64,000 nt of DNA from Synaphobranchus kaupii (taxonomy: Eukaryota > Chordata > Actinopteri > Anguilliformes > Synaphobranchidae): contig CM056395.1 in assembly GCA_029718625.1 (NCBI GenBank), forward strand, positions 24,601,273 to 24,665,272, written 5' to 3'. Every line of letters begins with the position of its first letter. Position 1 is the stretch's first letter. The position numbers and the translations under genes were made by a program. Under the pieces are notes generated by a model that saw only the letters and a program-made list of their open reading frames with translations, did no database searches and was not told where the DNA came from. This document shows positions 35,646-46,665 of this stretch, one piece after another.

Positions 35646-36988
35646 GTACATTGTTAGCAGTCACTGCTGCACTGTGTTATCTTAAACATTAAAAAAAAAT
35701 TATGAGTTATAAGTACTTGGACAGGTTAGTGATATGCTACAAAACAGGTGTTACACAAAACACTCCAGATGAATTAAAAGCATTATTGAAAGGGCATGTG
35801 GAAAGATTTCTGATTGGCTTGTATACTGCCATAGCGCTGCCACACAACCATACTACTTCTACTAGTCCACTTGCGCATTATGGTGCTCTACCATTGACTG
35901 TTCAAACACAAAACTTAACTTAGACATGGCGTGCGGAGTGCCTGTGTTGTGTCCTTAAAATAGGGCGCATAGCCTTTTCTCACTGATGAGAAGTGTTCTG
36001 GGCATTCGATTCGGTAGCTGAATCCATACTTCCATTCGTCTCCAGGTATTACTGTCAAAAGTATGATTCCTGATGTAGCTCTGAGGCACGCATTCAGTCC
36101 TTCCTAAGCCCCAGCTATTCCGAGCAACTCGTCTCATGTACAATGTCATATAGAGATACCGCCATATTGTCAGTGTTGCACATAAACCTTGTATCTGCAA
36201 AAAATGTAATTCTCAGGCACAGCAACAACAAAAAATAAAATAAAATTGCTTCTATTTTCCATTTACCAGTGAGCCTTATGGTTTTTTCATCTGGGCTTTT
36301 GAACCAACTTTATTACTTGTCAAGTTATGAAACTCTGACAATACATATAGCCGAATAAGAACTTTCAATATGTGCCAAAAAAGAAAACAAACAAAAATGA
36401 CAAAAATGCACGACACTGACAATATATGATACGTGTAATAATACTCTCTCAAATACACACTCGGCTAGGCCGAGAAGGAACAAAAGTAGATATAAATAAA
36501 AACAGTTTAAATGGAATTATAAAAATGTTTCTCTTCAAACAGAAAGTCTATTAGAACCGATAAACAAAGCCACTGTTATGAAAAGGGCATGGACACACAG
36601 AGGCTGTACTTTATCGTTTATTTATGATCTATTGGAAAATATGTATCTCACTTGTATAATTCTAAACAGTTTCTGAAGAAATATTCTGATGAAATCTCTG
36701 TTTCCATGACACATGTTTATAATGCCAGAAGTTCTAGTAACGTCTTTCCTTCTGAATCTTGAGTAGGCGTGCGAGGACCCGATTAATAAATCTAATGACT
36801 GACTATGTTGAAATCCTACACAGAAAATTAATTCATTTTTATGTACACTGAAAAGAAGTGTTCTGACGCTACATGATGGGACTGGAACAAGATTTAAATG
36901 TAAACATCGGGCCTATTATGTTAACAGTTCATAAAGCCAGGGCTAGAATAAATAAGGTGGTTCTAGATATTTTGTAGCGGCCAAAGTG

Positions 36989-36990
<2 letters not shown>

Positions 36991-37020
<30 letters not shown>
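36991..37020. repeat. (GA)n microsatellite
   Basis: Perfect GA run of about 30 bases. Confidence 0.92.
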
Positions 37021-37022
<2 letters not shown>

Positions 37023-38053
37023 TTTTTACTGAAAGAGCAGGGAGAGATCATTTTATTTTACCTTTTTATTTCTTCAGGAGAGTCCTTTTGGAAATCTTAA
37101 GATCATAAAGACTGCAGCTCTCTCAGATACACTGGATGTATTCAACTTCTGAATGTATAAACCTGGCAGCATGTTAAATTTCAGAATGGATTACATCAGA
37201 ACTTGGACTTCTCCCCTCCGAAAATAAGACCATGCTAATCTCACGCAGACGGTCTCGCGACAGGCGCTCTGTGCAGACGGTGGGGAGGCAGGCTAACTGT
37301 GCATTTCAGCTCCATCACGCCACACGCTCCGGGTAACGACACCTTTCCACATTGCAGCCCCCGAGAAGCGCCAACTGAGCACACGCAGCAGACGCCACGT
37401 GCCCGAAACCAGTCAGCGAAATTACCGCTTCATTCGGGAATATTCCAACCTTCCAACCAGACTGCCGGAAAATAAGGCGACCAAGTCTGTAAAACCAATG
37501 CCAGAATAAACAAGTCAATAAAGCTACCGTGAAAATGATTGTCTCCACAGAGATTATTTTAAAGGGCGATTCTTCAAAGTTTGAATGCTTGAATTAGGGA
37601 GGGGGGGCGGAGAGGCAAGCAAAAAAAAAAAAAAAAAAAATAAAGAAGGAGGGAAACAAGGAGTTTCCAATATAAACATGCAACAGTAATAAATGAATTT
37701 TATCAGATTATGTAAACCCTGTTTCTTCACGATAATTATTGTACACACCAATGAGTCTGCTTTTCCCAGTTTTGATTCACACATATGTAAATTCTGGATA
37801 AACAAAAAAAAAAGGGGGTCATTTTTTAAAATTAGATACAGTGGTGACTGAAGGACATTTAAAACATACAAAAAATTAAATGGGAAAAAAGCCATCACTG
37901 TGCTTGCATGGCCTTACCGGAAAATCTTTCAGCTGTACCTTGTCCAGTTGAGGATTCAAGGACAGGACCCCAGTGTTAAAAAACAGGCTCCTAGCAGGAT
38001 GGGAAGACCACTATGCTGCATTCTGCTCAGCAGGGATGTTTGCAATATCTCAC

Positions 38054-38508
38054 CCAATCAGAAAAATAGCCTTCATAGACACCAGCTAATCAGAAGGAAG
38101 CCTTCATAGAAATCAGCCAATCAGAAGGAAGCCTTCATAGACACCAGCCAATCAGAAGGCAGCCTTCATAGACAACAGCCAATCAGAAGGATGCCTTCAT
38201 ACTGACACCACCCAAGCAAAAGGAAGCCTTCATAGAATAGAATAGAATAGAATAGAATAGAATCACTTTTATTTTCCCATTTGGGAACTTCAGTTGTAGC
38301 CCCAGCAAAAACTAAAAGACATAGACAGTGGGCCAGACCCACAACACACAAACATATCAAATAAAGACATTCAGTAGAATCGTTGCATTAATCAAGTGAA
38401 TTAAAGTGGAATAATTAAAAATAGCCCCCGCTGTCCCGAGATGTCCAGTGCTAGACACCATAATAGACACCAGCCAATCAGAAAGTAGCCTTCATAGACA
38501 CCAGCTGG
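38054..38508. repeat. 31-bp minisatellite, interrupted
   Basis: The unit GCCTTCATAGACACCAGCCA followed by ATCAGAAGGAA recurs at 38069, 38100, 38131, 38162, 38193 and 38226. It resumes at about 38462 after a LINE-derived insertion. Units differ by a few substitutions. Confidence 0.88.
38236..38457 (-). mobile_element. LINE 3' end inserted in the minisatellite
   Basis: Read on the minus strand it contains CACTGGACATCTCGGGACAG, GTCTTTATTTGATATGTTTG and GGCTACAACTGAAGTTCCCA and ends in an ATTCT repeat. It matches the 3' end of the element at 25580-26326. Confidence 0.82.
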
Positions 38509-39221
38509 CCACGGTTGTCTAGTGACGAGTAAAGATTTGAAAGCGGAGATTCCCCAGTGATTGGGTGCGCCGTAGCAGGGGACTCTGGGCGTTTTTGTGC
38601 GGCAGCGTAGTGTGGGAGGGTCCTTCGCAGCAGACGGCCGCCATTAGGCCCGGACAGAAAGGACCTACATCGGAGAAAGCGGAACTGTGAAGCGGAGAGG
38701 AAATGGTCTGCCATCTTGATCCAGATGTTCAGAGATCGCACGCGGAGGAGAACGTTCTTCACGGCGCCTGGGGGGCCCCCTCTCAGAAGTGCATGTGGCT
38801 TATGCGTGTGCTTATGGAAACATACACGCAACGCAGACAATGCTCACATCATATTTCCCTACGTTTAAAACAGGATATTTTCCCTCCTCCTTATTCTCGA
38901 GCCGAGCCAAGTTAAAAATCCAATATGGTTTTTGGAGATACTGATCAGTATCCTGTACATCGGTTCGGTTATCGACTGTGGATGCCTGGAAGTTTCTGGT
39001 CAAATTGAATGCCTCTTCAGCAAGGCACTATTCAAACCAGTTGAATAGCATGTCATTGAACTACCGCTCAAGTAGTATTCCTTCACTTGAGGAAAAAGCT
39101 CTGGTTCAGTGAGATTTTGGTGTAAAAGTGTCCTTACAGGTTTCACTTTATATCAACTAAATAAAAAGATGTGTGACATTTTATTCCGAGCAAGTTACAT
39201 ATGAAATAGTTAACAATAAAA

Positions 39222-39577
39222 GGTAACACTTCATATTAAGTTGCAACTATACCTGTGTAGTTAAATTATAACTAATTTGGTTACAAGAAGTGAGTAACTG
39301 AGTAACTCCAACATAGGTAATATGAAACAGCAGTTAGTGGTATTCTTAATTACACAGATATCATAAAAGACAAATTGTGAAATTAACAATCAAGGTTTAT
39401 TTGTTGTGTATCATAAAGATGTATTAAATAAAATATTTCTAAATATTCACGAGTAATTCAGAATATCGCTAACTGTTGTTCCATGTTACCTATGTTGGAG
39501 TTACGCAGTAATAAATTAGTTACAATTAGTTACAATTTAACTACACCCGTATAGGTGCAACTTAATTTAATGTTACC
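39222..39577. mobile_element. hAT-like MITE with 8-bp target duplication
   Basis: Starts GGTAACACTTCATATTAAGT and ends AACTTAATTTAATGTTACC, inverted repeats that extend inward through GTGTAGTTAAATTATAACTA. CAATAAAA lies directly on both sides (39214-39221 and 39578-39585). Length 356 bp. Confidence 0.88.
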
Positions 39578-40466
39578 CAATAAAATAAGTGTTACCCAAT
39601 AAAATATTAAAACTATTAAATAGTAATACAATAAAAAATATTGATAGTTATTAATAGTGTTTGAGCTGTTGATTTTATCTGATATATAAATTAATTATGA
39701 CATCATAATTACACTCAGATGTTCCACACAATATGCTATAGATTGAAGTGTCTGCATTATGGAAATGTTGGGAACACAGGGTGGAACTTTAAAAAACACA
39801 GTATTCCTTTTTCTCAGCTAACTGTGGTGAAGATTGAAATGGAATTTCCACATGTGCCAAGTTTTTACGATGCCAAGCGCTGCATTTTCTCAAAATTTAA
39901 GGGAATACCTCCGTTCAGAGATGAATAAAATATGGAAAAGGTGACAATTAAGGGAAGGAATAATTCATTCCTATGATAAAAGCAGTGCCTTTAGGCTGAG
40001 AATCAAAGCCTATAAAAGCAGTACCCACAACAGTGTAAAAAAACTGCAGTCTTACCCCTTGCTTTTTGTTGAGGTGTAGATTAAGTTAATGTCCTCATTT
40101 CTTTGATTGATGAGTGAGATCCAGTTGAAAATAACACTCCTTGCTATCTAATTTGTCATTTTTTAACACAGTAGACTGAATGTATACAATAATACCTACT
40201 CTAATTCCCCCTGCAATGTATTTGAATGATCTTCAATCAGGGTTACTTACGTGCATTAGAGTAATATGCAAATCTTTTTTTGTTTCCATCTTATATAAAA
40301 ATATAATTGCTTTTTCATTCATATTCATAAATCACTTCATCCAATGTCTGCCTTTTTGCAGCAACAAGAACACTTCATTTTGCAGACTCATCCTAATTGT
40401 GTTTTAACACATGCTTTGTGGGCCTATGAATGTAATATAATTCCGTTCTTTTGTAAGCTAAGACTG

Positions 40467-40668
40467 GGGTGACAATGTAGCATAATGGTTAGCTAACTGG
40501 GCTACGCGATGTCAAGACCGCAGGCTTTAATTCCCAGGTGAGGTAGGAACTTTGAGCAGAGTACTTAACCTGAATTACTTCAGCAAATATCCAGCTGAAT
40601 AAATGGTTTGTGTGTTTAACAAAAGCAACCTGTGTAGGTTGCTTTGTATAAGAGCGTCTGCTAAATGA
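40467..40668 (+). mobile_element. tRNA-derived SINE
   Basis: GTGACAATGTAGCATAATGG, GCAGGCTTTAATTCCCAGG, GAGTACTTAACCTGAATTAC, ATATCCAGCTGAATAAATGG and TATAAGAGCGTCTGCTAAAT. The GTAAT tail is absent. Confidence 0.85.
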
Positions 40669-42919
40669 ATACGGTTTCAAAACGACTCTTATTTTAATCA
40701 AAATGCCAAAGACGAGCCCTTAACCCAAAGGTAATTTATCACCACTCCATGACATACTGGGGAAAGAAAGGAATGTAAATGCATTAGTGCATATTGTGTT
40801 TCATTTACAGGAATGATGGAGGTGACGGTGAACAGCAGCGTGCTGAAGTGCAGTCTGGGTATTTATTTTTATAACCGCAGAAACCCATGCAATTACTCGA
40901 TTTCTACAAACCTGGAAATTCTCCCGTTTTTTCTCCCTCAGCCTTTTCCCGTATTTGCGTTGACAAATGACAAAAAAGGGGCTTAATGCGCCGTGTCTGT
41001 GTGTATCTGTCACAGAAACACGTGTGCAGAAAAAAAAAAACGAATTACTCATATGTCTGTATAACGTTTTTTTAATGTGATTTTGAAAGCACATAAACTG
41101 GAGCCACGCACTGTGCAGTGCCATAGCAACAAGCGGCCTATTTGTCCCGGTAGCGATGGTGTGTGAACATGATCCAATTGGGACAGGCATTATGGACTAC
41201 CTCTATGCTTCTGGGACTAAATGTTGTGGGGGGGGGGGGTGCTTCAAATTGTCCTGCGGCAGAGCGCGTCAACTGGCGGTTTCCAGCCAAGGACCACGGC
41301 CACTGCTGTCCCAGGAGAGGCAGCTGTGACAACAGGGCTTTCTGCATCATTCAACAGGAAGCGCCCCCCCCCCCCCCCCCCCCCCGAGCTGCCGGGAGTT
41401 CACACATCTTTTATTTCATCGCCTCATACCTCAAGCTGTCTCGGACATCGGGGAGGCAACACAGAGTCCGAGCGGCATAAATCTAAGCGGCTCTGTGGTT
41501 TTACGCCACTTGTGGAATGAAAACAGCGTCTTGTTAACATTTTTTGTAGCTGCGCCTCTTCACCTTGCTTAAAATAGTCTCGTACCTGCCAGATGTTAAA
41601 TATAACAGGGTGACAAATTATGCGCTTGTGGGATATTCGCATATTATAAAATGGTGATACAATCAAATGTTTGAATACCTGACGAATAATGTGGCTGTCA
41701 ATTTTAACTTTTCGTGAAACAAGAAAGAAGACTGGATAATAGGTAAAGGTGAGAATGTGATTTAAAATGATTTAGATCCACATCACCGACATGCCAGCGA
41801 AATTAACCGTCTCTGTCACTCATCATTTTAAGAGGCAATGATTCTGCATTCATTATCATTGCATCTAAATTAATATTTATGAATTCATCTAGCTATAAAT
41901 TAGAAACTGTCAAGTAACTAGCCGAATAACATTGCTTTGTTTTGAACTGTTAAGTCGAGTCTTCAGGCTGGTCACACGCCTGAAGGCAAAGTGCTTAGGT
42001 CTTTTTACAGTTAGTATGCAGATCGTCGTGGTTACGCAGATAAAACAGCTTTTTTTTTTCAAACGGGCTGTTAGAGTAGAGACACCGTTTCATCCCAAGT
42101 CACTCGTTTCATTGTGAATAAAAATCAGCCGGTCGTCTGGAAAAAATGTCCGGGGAATTTCACGCGAGGTGAGATCCAAAGCAAATCTTCCCTTTGAAAA
42201 ACACCTCAGTTTTGCACAGATTCTCATCACTGTTCTGTAATGCGTGCGCTATCCATCTGGGAAACGTTTCTTATTTAGTTTTTTTTCCTTCTGAAATCTG
42301 CCAAACAACAGCATCAATCTTCCTCTACTGAGAATTCCACAGACTGGAAAGGTTCTACTCACAGAAAGCGCCCGTTCGTTGATTTGCATACCACATTATT
42401 TGAAGGACGGGCGTGTGTTTCTTTCACCTAGAGGAAACTGCGCAGGAACTTTCTGTGTTCAGTTAATCACAAAGCACTTTGTCATTAACCTTGAGCATCA
42501 AACTTTTGTCAATGCTTACAAAGCAAGATGCAGATTAAACTGAAAAAAATATATATAACTGAGATCCAGTGCAGGGACGCCATGACTGCAGTTATATGGA
42601 AACAGTAATTAAAACCCTTGGTGTAAAGTTTGGATAACTAGAAGTCGTGATAAAACCTGCCGTTTCAGACCTTAATACAGAGCATGGCAGTAGTGGCATC
42701 TCTAAGAGTACATGTATGACTTATTCTACATCACTAGAAGACGAAAACTGCCCTCTTTTAGTTTTGGGTTGAAAGTCGCATGACTTGGTAACCTTGGAAA
42801 TATGTCCCTCAAATCCCAAATCCTGATGAAAAAACAATAGGAAGAGTAACTGTTCTTCCTGGCCAACATGAGCATCAATCAGGGAGCAGTAACTGACGGA
42901 AATGAGTGCATTAGCTCAC

Positions 42920-43096
42920 CTTTACTTCCACATGGGCCATTAGGACTGCAAAGTTGGTGAGGTGTGTACAGGAGCAGGTAGTGTGGGTCCTGTTGGTGCC
43001 GAGCAGCCGGCAGTCCTGGGTCGACCACAATCCCGTCATAGTCCGTTTTGAGTAGCTCCAGAAAGAGCAGTTTGGGTTGAAGTTTTCTTCAGAGTG
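42920..43096 (-). CDS. adgrl3: adgrl3 exon, GPS autoproteolysis site and tethered agonist
   Basis: This 177-bp exon (59 codons, phase 0 to 0) encodes the GPCR proteolysis site. It reads [20 protein letters not shown], then [20 protein letters not shown], then [19 protein letters not shown]. The four expected cysteines and two tryptophans are present. Adhesion GPCRs cleave themselves at HL|T, and here HLT is intact. The newly exposed [12 protein letters not shown] is the tethered agonist (Stachel) that activates the 7TM bundle, and it is unchanged from the mammalian form as I know it. The acceptor is TTTTTCACAG and the donor GTGAGC. The protein should therefore be cleavage-competent; that is inference from motif conservation. 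Confidence 0.97.
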
Positions 43097-44395
43097 CTGT
43101 GAAAAAAAAAGGGGGTGGTCAAAATGACTGGGCCTTCTACTCACTGTGTGGGAAAAAAAAGTTTAAATCACATGACCCCTGACCCCTCCCCCCCACCACT
43201 CCCCCATGACTAACGTGAGCTGATCACCATGTTCAGTTATGTTCCAAACCGGAAGGTGTGGTAGATTCGCGAGGAAAGTATGACCCTCATTTTACAAATT
43301 CCCAAAATGCCTCAAAAATCTCATCCGTGATCCACGCGTTGAAATTAAAACCTCACAATCCACGGCAAATCGCTCGCGTGTAACCTCTGATTCTTTGCGA
43401 TTCTTCCACGTATGACTGATGTTGTTCAAATCTCCACAAAAGCCCGGCGATATATCATGCCGCTTTTTTTTTCAGCTTTTCATCAAATCCCTCGGTGTGC
43501 AAAATGAACAGCCTTAGATTTACCATTAGATTTCAACAGTACACAACAAAAGGAACTCGACTTTCCCAATAACCAGCGCAAGCTTTGACCATATGCAGCA
43601 GTTCATCGATAGACTGATTGAGTTTATTTGATAAATTAAAATACAATATACAGATATGCATTATGGTACTTAATCTATCAGGATATTGCAATAGTCACAT
43701 GACTTATTTCCATTGTTGGTCCAGATTTGCAAGCACAATAAACAAAATAGATCAAATACAGGGCATATACATATACTGTATGTATATGCAGACAGTACAA
43801 TTGAATCAAATGCTGACATTGTTGAATGAATGGAGAAACAAAAAAACAGGGCATTGTTAAATTGGGTCTTCAGATATGTTCCAAACTGATCTCTTTAGCC
43901 CGCAATTCTCTCTTGGCTTATGGTTTTCTGTAGCCAAAAAAAAACAAAAATGTCTCCTTGTGCTGAGCATTCAGCTAGATGGACTTTTTAGTCATTTAAG
44001 ATGAAGACTGCAGCTTTGGGGTAAGGAAATTGAAGATTATGTGGGGAAAGGAGGGCCGTCCAGACTGCACATTAAACTGTAGCAGTGCTATAAAAGACTA
44101 ACAGGAGGTGCAGAATACAGGTGAGGGCTTGCCCACAGAGGTAATAGCGCTTCTGACCCACACACTGACACTAGCCATTCCGTTTGAAAGGCTTAAGCTG
44201 TTGCTTTTCTTTTTTTTCCAACGGCTCCGTTCCCTCTACATGTCATCATCGGGTCATGTGAGGCCTTCTCATCTGGATAGCGATACTGACAGACATTGTT
44301 CTGACACTGAACGGGAGAGTTTAAACAGAGATGCGTATAAGGGTCATAAAGCAGTCAGAGACGGCTAACGCATGGGTCGCCATCCTGTTGCAGGG

Positions 44396-44476
44396 TGTGT
44401 GTGTGTATGTGTGTGTGCGTGTGTGTGTGTGTGTGTGTGCGTGTGTGTGGGGCGTGTGTATGTGTATGTGTGGTGT

Positions 44477-44521
<45 letters not shown>

Positions 44522-44603
44522 TGCGACTGTGCGTGTGCATGTGCGTGTGTGTGTGTGTGTGGGGCGTGTGTATGTGTATGTGTGGCGTGTGTGCGTGTGC
44601 ATG
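44396..44603. repeat. (GT)n microsatellite, compound
   Basis: Long GT tract with GGGGCGTGTGTATGTGTATG repeated twice within it. All overlapping ORFs are artefacts. Confidence 0.95.
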
Positions 44604-45818
44604 TGATAGATTCTTCATTGTCCTCTTTCAAGAAGATTTGTTGCCACAAACTGTACAGAGCCTCACACAAACACGCAGGTTACATAAATACATATACACC
44701 CAACACCATACAGGATATATCCACATTAATGCACACACACTTATATACACCTTTACACATGGTAGTTAGTTACCGGGGTGTTTTGTTTAATGATGCTATG
44801 GCAGAGGGGACAAAACTCCCTGCCAAAACAGGCCCGTTTCCAGGCCAACGATCTATATCTGTGACCTAATGGAAGCAGCGTGAAGAATGGGTAGAGGGGG
44901 TTTCCAGGGGTCATGTGCAACGGTACAGTACGTGCTCTGCGTGTAGGGGCTTTGCAGTTGAGTTCTGAGAGGTTGGAGGTGGGAAGGCCAATAATTTTGG
45001 AGGCATTGTGTGTGTGATGCATATGAGTCTGTCCTTATTGGAGCCAGTTAACATGGTGATGAAACAGGGGGAACGATAGATGAGAACGGGTTGAATTATA
45101 GTTTGGCAAAGCAGCAACAGAAGGTGGGGGGGCAGCAGAAAGTGCCTTGAGTTTGCGGATGGCAGAGAGTCTTTGTTGGCAGCGTTTGTGGATGTCAGCG
45201 GCGTGTTGTTCAAAGCTAAGTTAGTTGTCCAGGGTGAGTCCGAGGTATTTGTAGCACTCCACCATCCCAACAGCTTCACTACTGATGCAGGTGGGGTTGT
45301 GGGTGGAGCTGCGGGCTGTGCTATGTGTGTACCGGAAGTGTTAATTAACAGTTCTTTTGTCTTTGTAACATTCAGCTGCAGGTAATTGTTCATGCGCCAT
45401 TGTGTGAAATCGGAGATGGAGTCAGGGTAGCTTAAAACAGAATTATTGTCATTAAGGAGTGCACGTATGGCAGTGTCATCAGAGCATTTGAAGTATATAG
45501 TGATGGGGGAGGGGTTGACACAGTCACTGGTGTAGAGGGCAAACAGGAAGGGGCTCAGGACACAACCTTGTGGGACTCCGGTGTTGGTGATGGTGGTTGA
45601 GGGTGTTACAATACCCACTCTAACTGTCTGTGGTCTGTCGCTGAGAAAGCTGTGCACCCAATGGATGAGAAGTGGGGGGGGGGGGCGTTCAGGTGGTGGA
45701 GTTTCCTGATCATCTGCTGGCGTTGGATGGTATTGAAAGCAGAACTAAAATCGATGAAGAGGAGTCTGGCAAAGTTACTGGGTGATTCTGGATGTTGTAG
45801 GAGGGCGTGAAGGAGGCA

Positions 45819-45822
<4 letters not shown>
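44604..45822 (-). mobile_element. Rex1/CR1-like LINE fragment
   Basis: 5'-truncated non-LTR retrotransposon, reading toward lower coordinates. It includes the middle and C-terminal reverse transcriptase and a 3' UTR ending AGGACAATGAAGAATCTATC. GT microsatellites abut both ends. Confidence 0.85.
44785..45822 (-). pseudogene. reverse transcriptase fragment, frameshifted
   Basis: The first frame carries the block LLFIDFSSAFNTIQRQQMI, in which FID.SSAFNTI is a reverse transcriptase motif with a catalytic aspartate. A C homopolymer at 45674-45683 then shifts the frame. The longer downstream frame (45657 to 44911) has TGVPQGCVLSPFLFALYTSD and a degraded catalytic box: YFKCSDDTAI where YADDT is expected. 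It continues with QWRMNNYLQLNVTKTKELL. The product would not be a working enzyme as read. Host relevance: none known. Confidence 0.85.
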
Positions 45823-45874
<52 letters not shown>

Positions 45875-45910
45875 GTGTGTGTGTGTGTGCGTGTGTGTGT
45901 GTGTATGTGC
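45823..45910. repeat. (GT)n microsatellite
   Basis: GT run with three GC steps, directly at the 5' edge of the LINE fragment. Confidence 0.95.
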
Positions 45911-46459
45911 GCGAGAGACATTAACTGTAGAGCAAATTATCTTGTTTCTGATATTTTCCAACATGTTGCACACCTTTCATAAGGCATTCCAACAGAAATA
46001 GGCTGAAGACAGTTTGGCTGGCCTACAGTACTACCATCCTCAGTGGAAATGGCTTAATCCCATGCATAGCATTCACACAAAGGGGAAATTATGATATAGT
46101 TGTATTATACGATATGCCTGGGACACGGAATCCGGAACATCTGCTGTACGTGAAACGACACAGATTTTAAAAAACTATATATACAGGAATAAGTAAATCC
46201 CAAAGAAGCCTTAATGGATCTTGACCATAGAGGGCGTACTTGCAATCTTCCATATTTTAGCCTGGTCTTCAACAGACAACAAGACGGACAAAGAGAGACA
46301 CGCGAAGGTCATAACCTCGCATAATTCCCCCTTCAGAGAGAAGAAATATCCACAGGAGTGGGCACAATAACAAATAGGCTTCCAGTCATTCTGGCTTGGA
46401 AATCTAAATAGTACGACACTGCAGGAGAAGCAAGAGAGGCGTGTGCCCAGGTACGTTAC

Positions 46460-46665
46460 CTGCAGGTGTTTGATGGTGAATTTGACGGGGTCCGACAGGT
46501 AGACCTTGTTGCTCTCCTTGTTGATGGCGGCGGTGATGACGGGGGAGTTGACGATGAGGGAGTAGTTGGTGGACATGGCCTCGCTCCCCAGTTTCATGCT
46601 GGCGTTCTCCGTGGACAGGTAGGCCCCCAGGTGCTTGTACAAAACAAAGGCGATCCGTATCTCTC
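46460..46665 (-). CDS. adgrl3: adgrl3 exon, GAIN domain
   Basis: This 206-bp exon encodes GEIRIAFVLYKHLGAYLSTE, NASMKLGSEAMSTNYSLIVN, SPVITAAINKESNKVYLSDP and VKFTIKHLQ. It is the beta-rich part of the GAIN domain just before the GPS. NAS and NYS are potential N-glycosylation sequons. The acceptor is TTTCCCAG and the donor GTAACG. It enters in phase 1 and leaves in phase 0. Compared with mammalian latrophilin-3 it appears one residue shorter, NKESNK versus NKEFSNK. The match is strong throughout and no stop interrupts it. Confidence 0.96.

Larger units (their letters stand above)
32867..42919. other. adgrl3 intron, 10 kb
   Basis: Between the GPS and TM1-2 exons. Contains AT microsatellites, a nested foldback element (35.1-35.4 kb), a 31-bp minisatellite split by a LINE tail (38.05-38.51 kb), a CpG-rich stretch (38.5-38.8 kb), a hAT-like element (39.2-39.6 kb) and a SINE (40.5-40.7 kb). 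The 36.0-37.2 and 41.7-42.9 kb parts look unique and hold nothing recognised. Confidence 0.7.
43097..46459. other. adgrl3 intron, 3.4 kb
   Basis: More than a third is a Rex1-like LINE fragment with flanking GT microsatellites (44.4-45.9 kb). The rest is AT-rich unique intron; 43.1-44.1 kb shows nothing recognised. Confidence 0.72.

Noticed and set aside
38054..38235. 31-bp repeats resembling a CRISPR array
   Set aside because: Units are directly adjacent without unique spacers, the host is a vertebrate and no cas genes exist.
44321..44869. Several overlapping ORFs of 86-165 codons rich in His/Thr or Cys/Val
   Set aside because: Direct translations of the GT/CA microsatellite in all frames.
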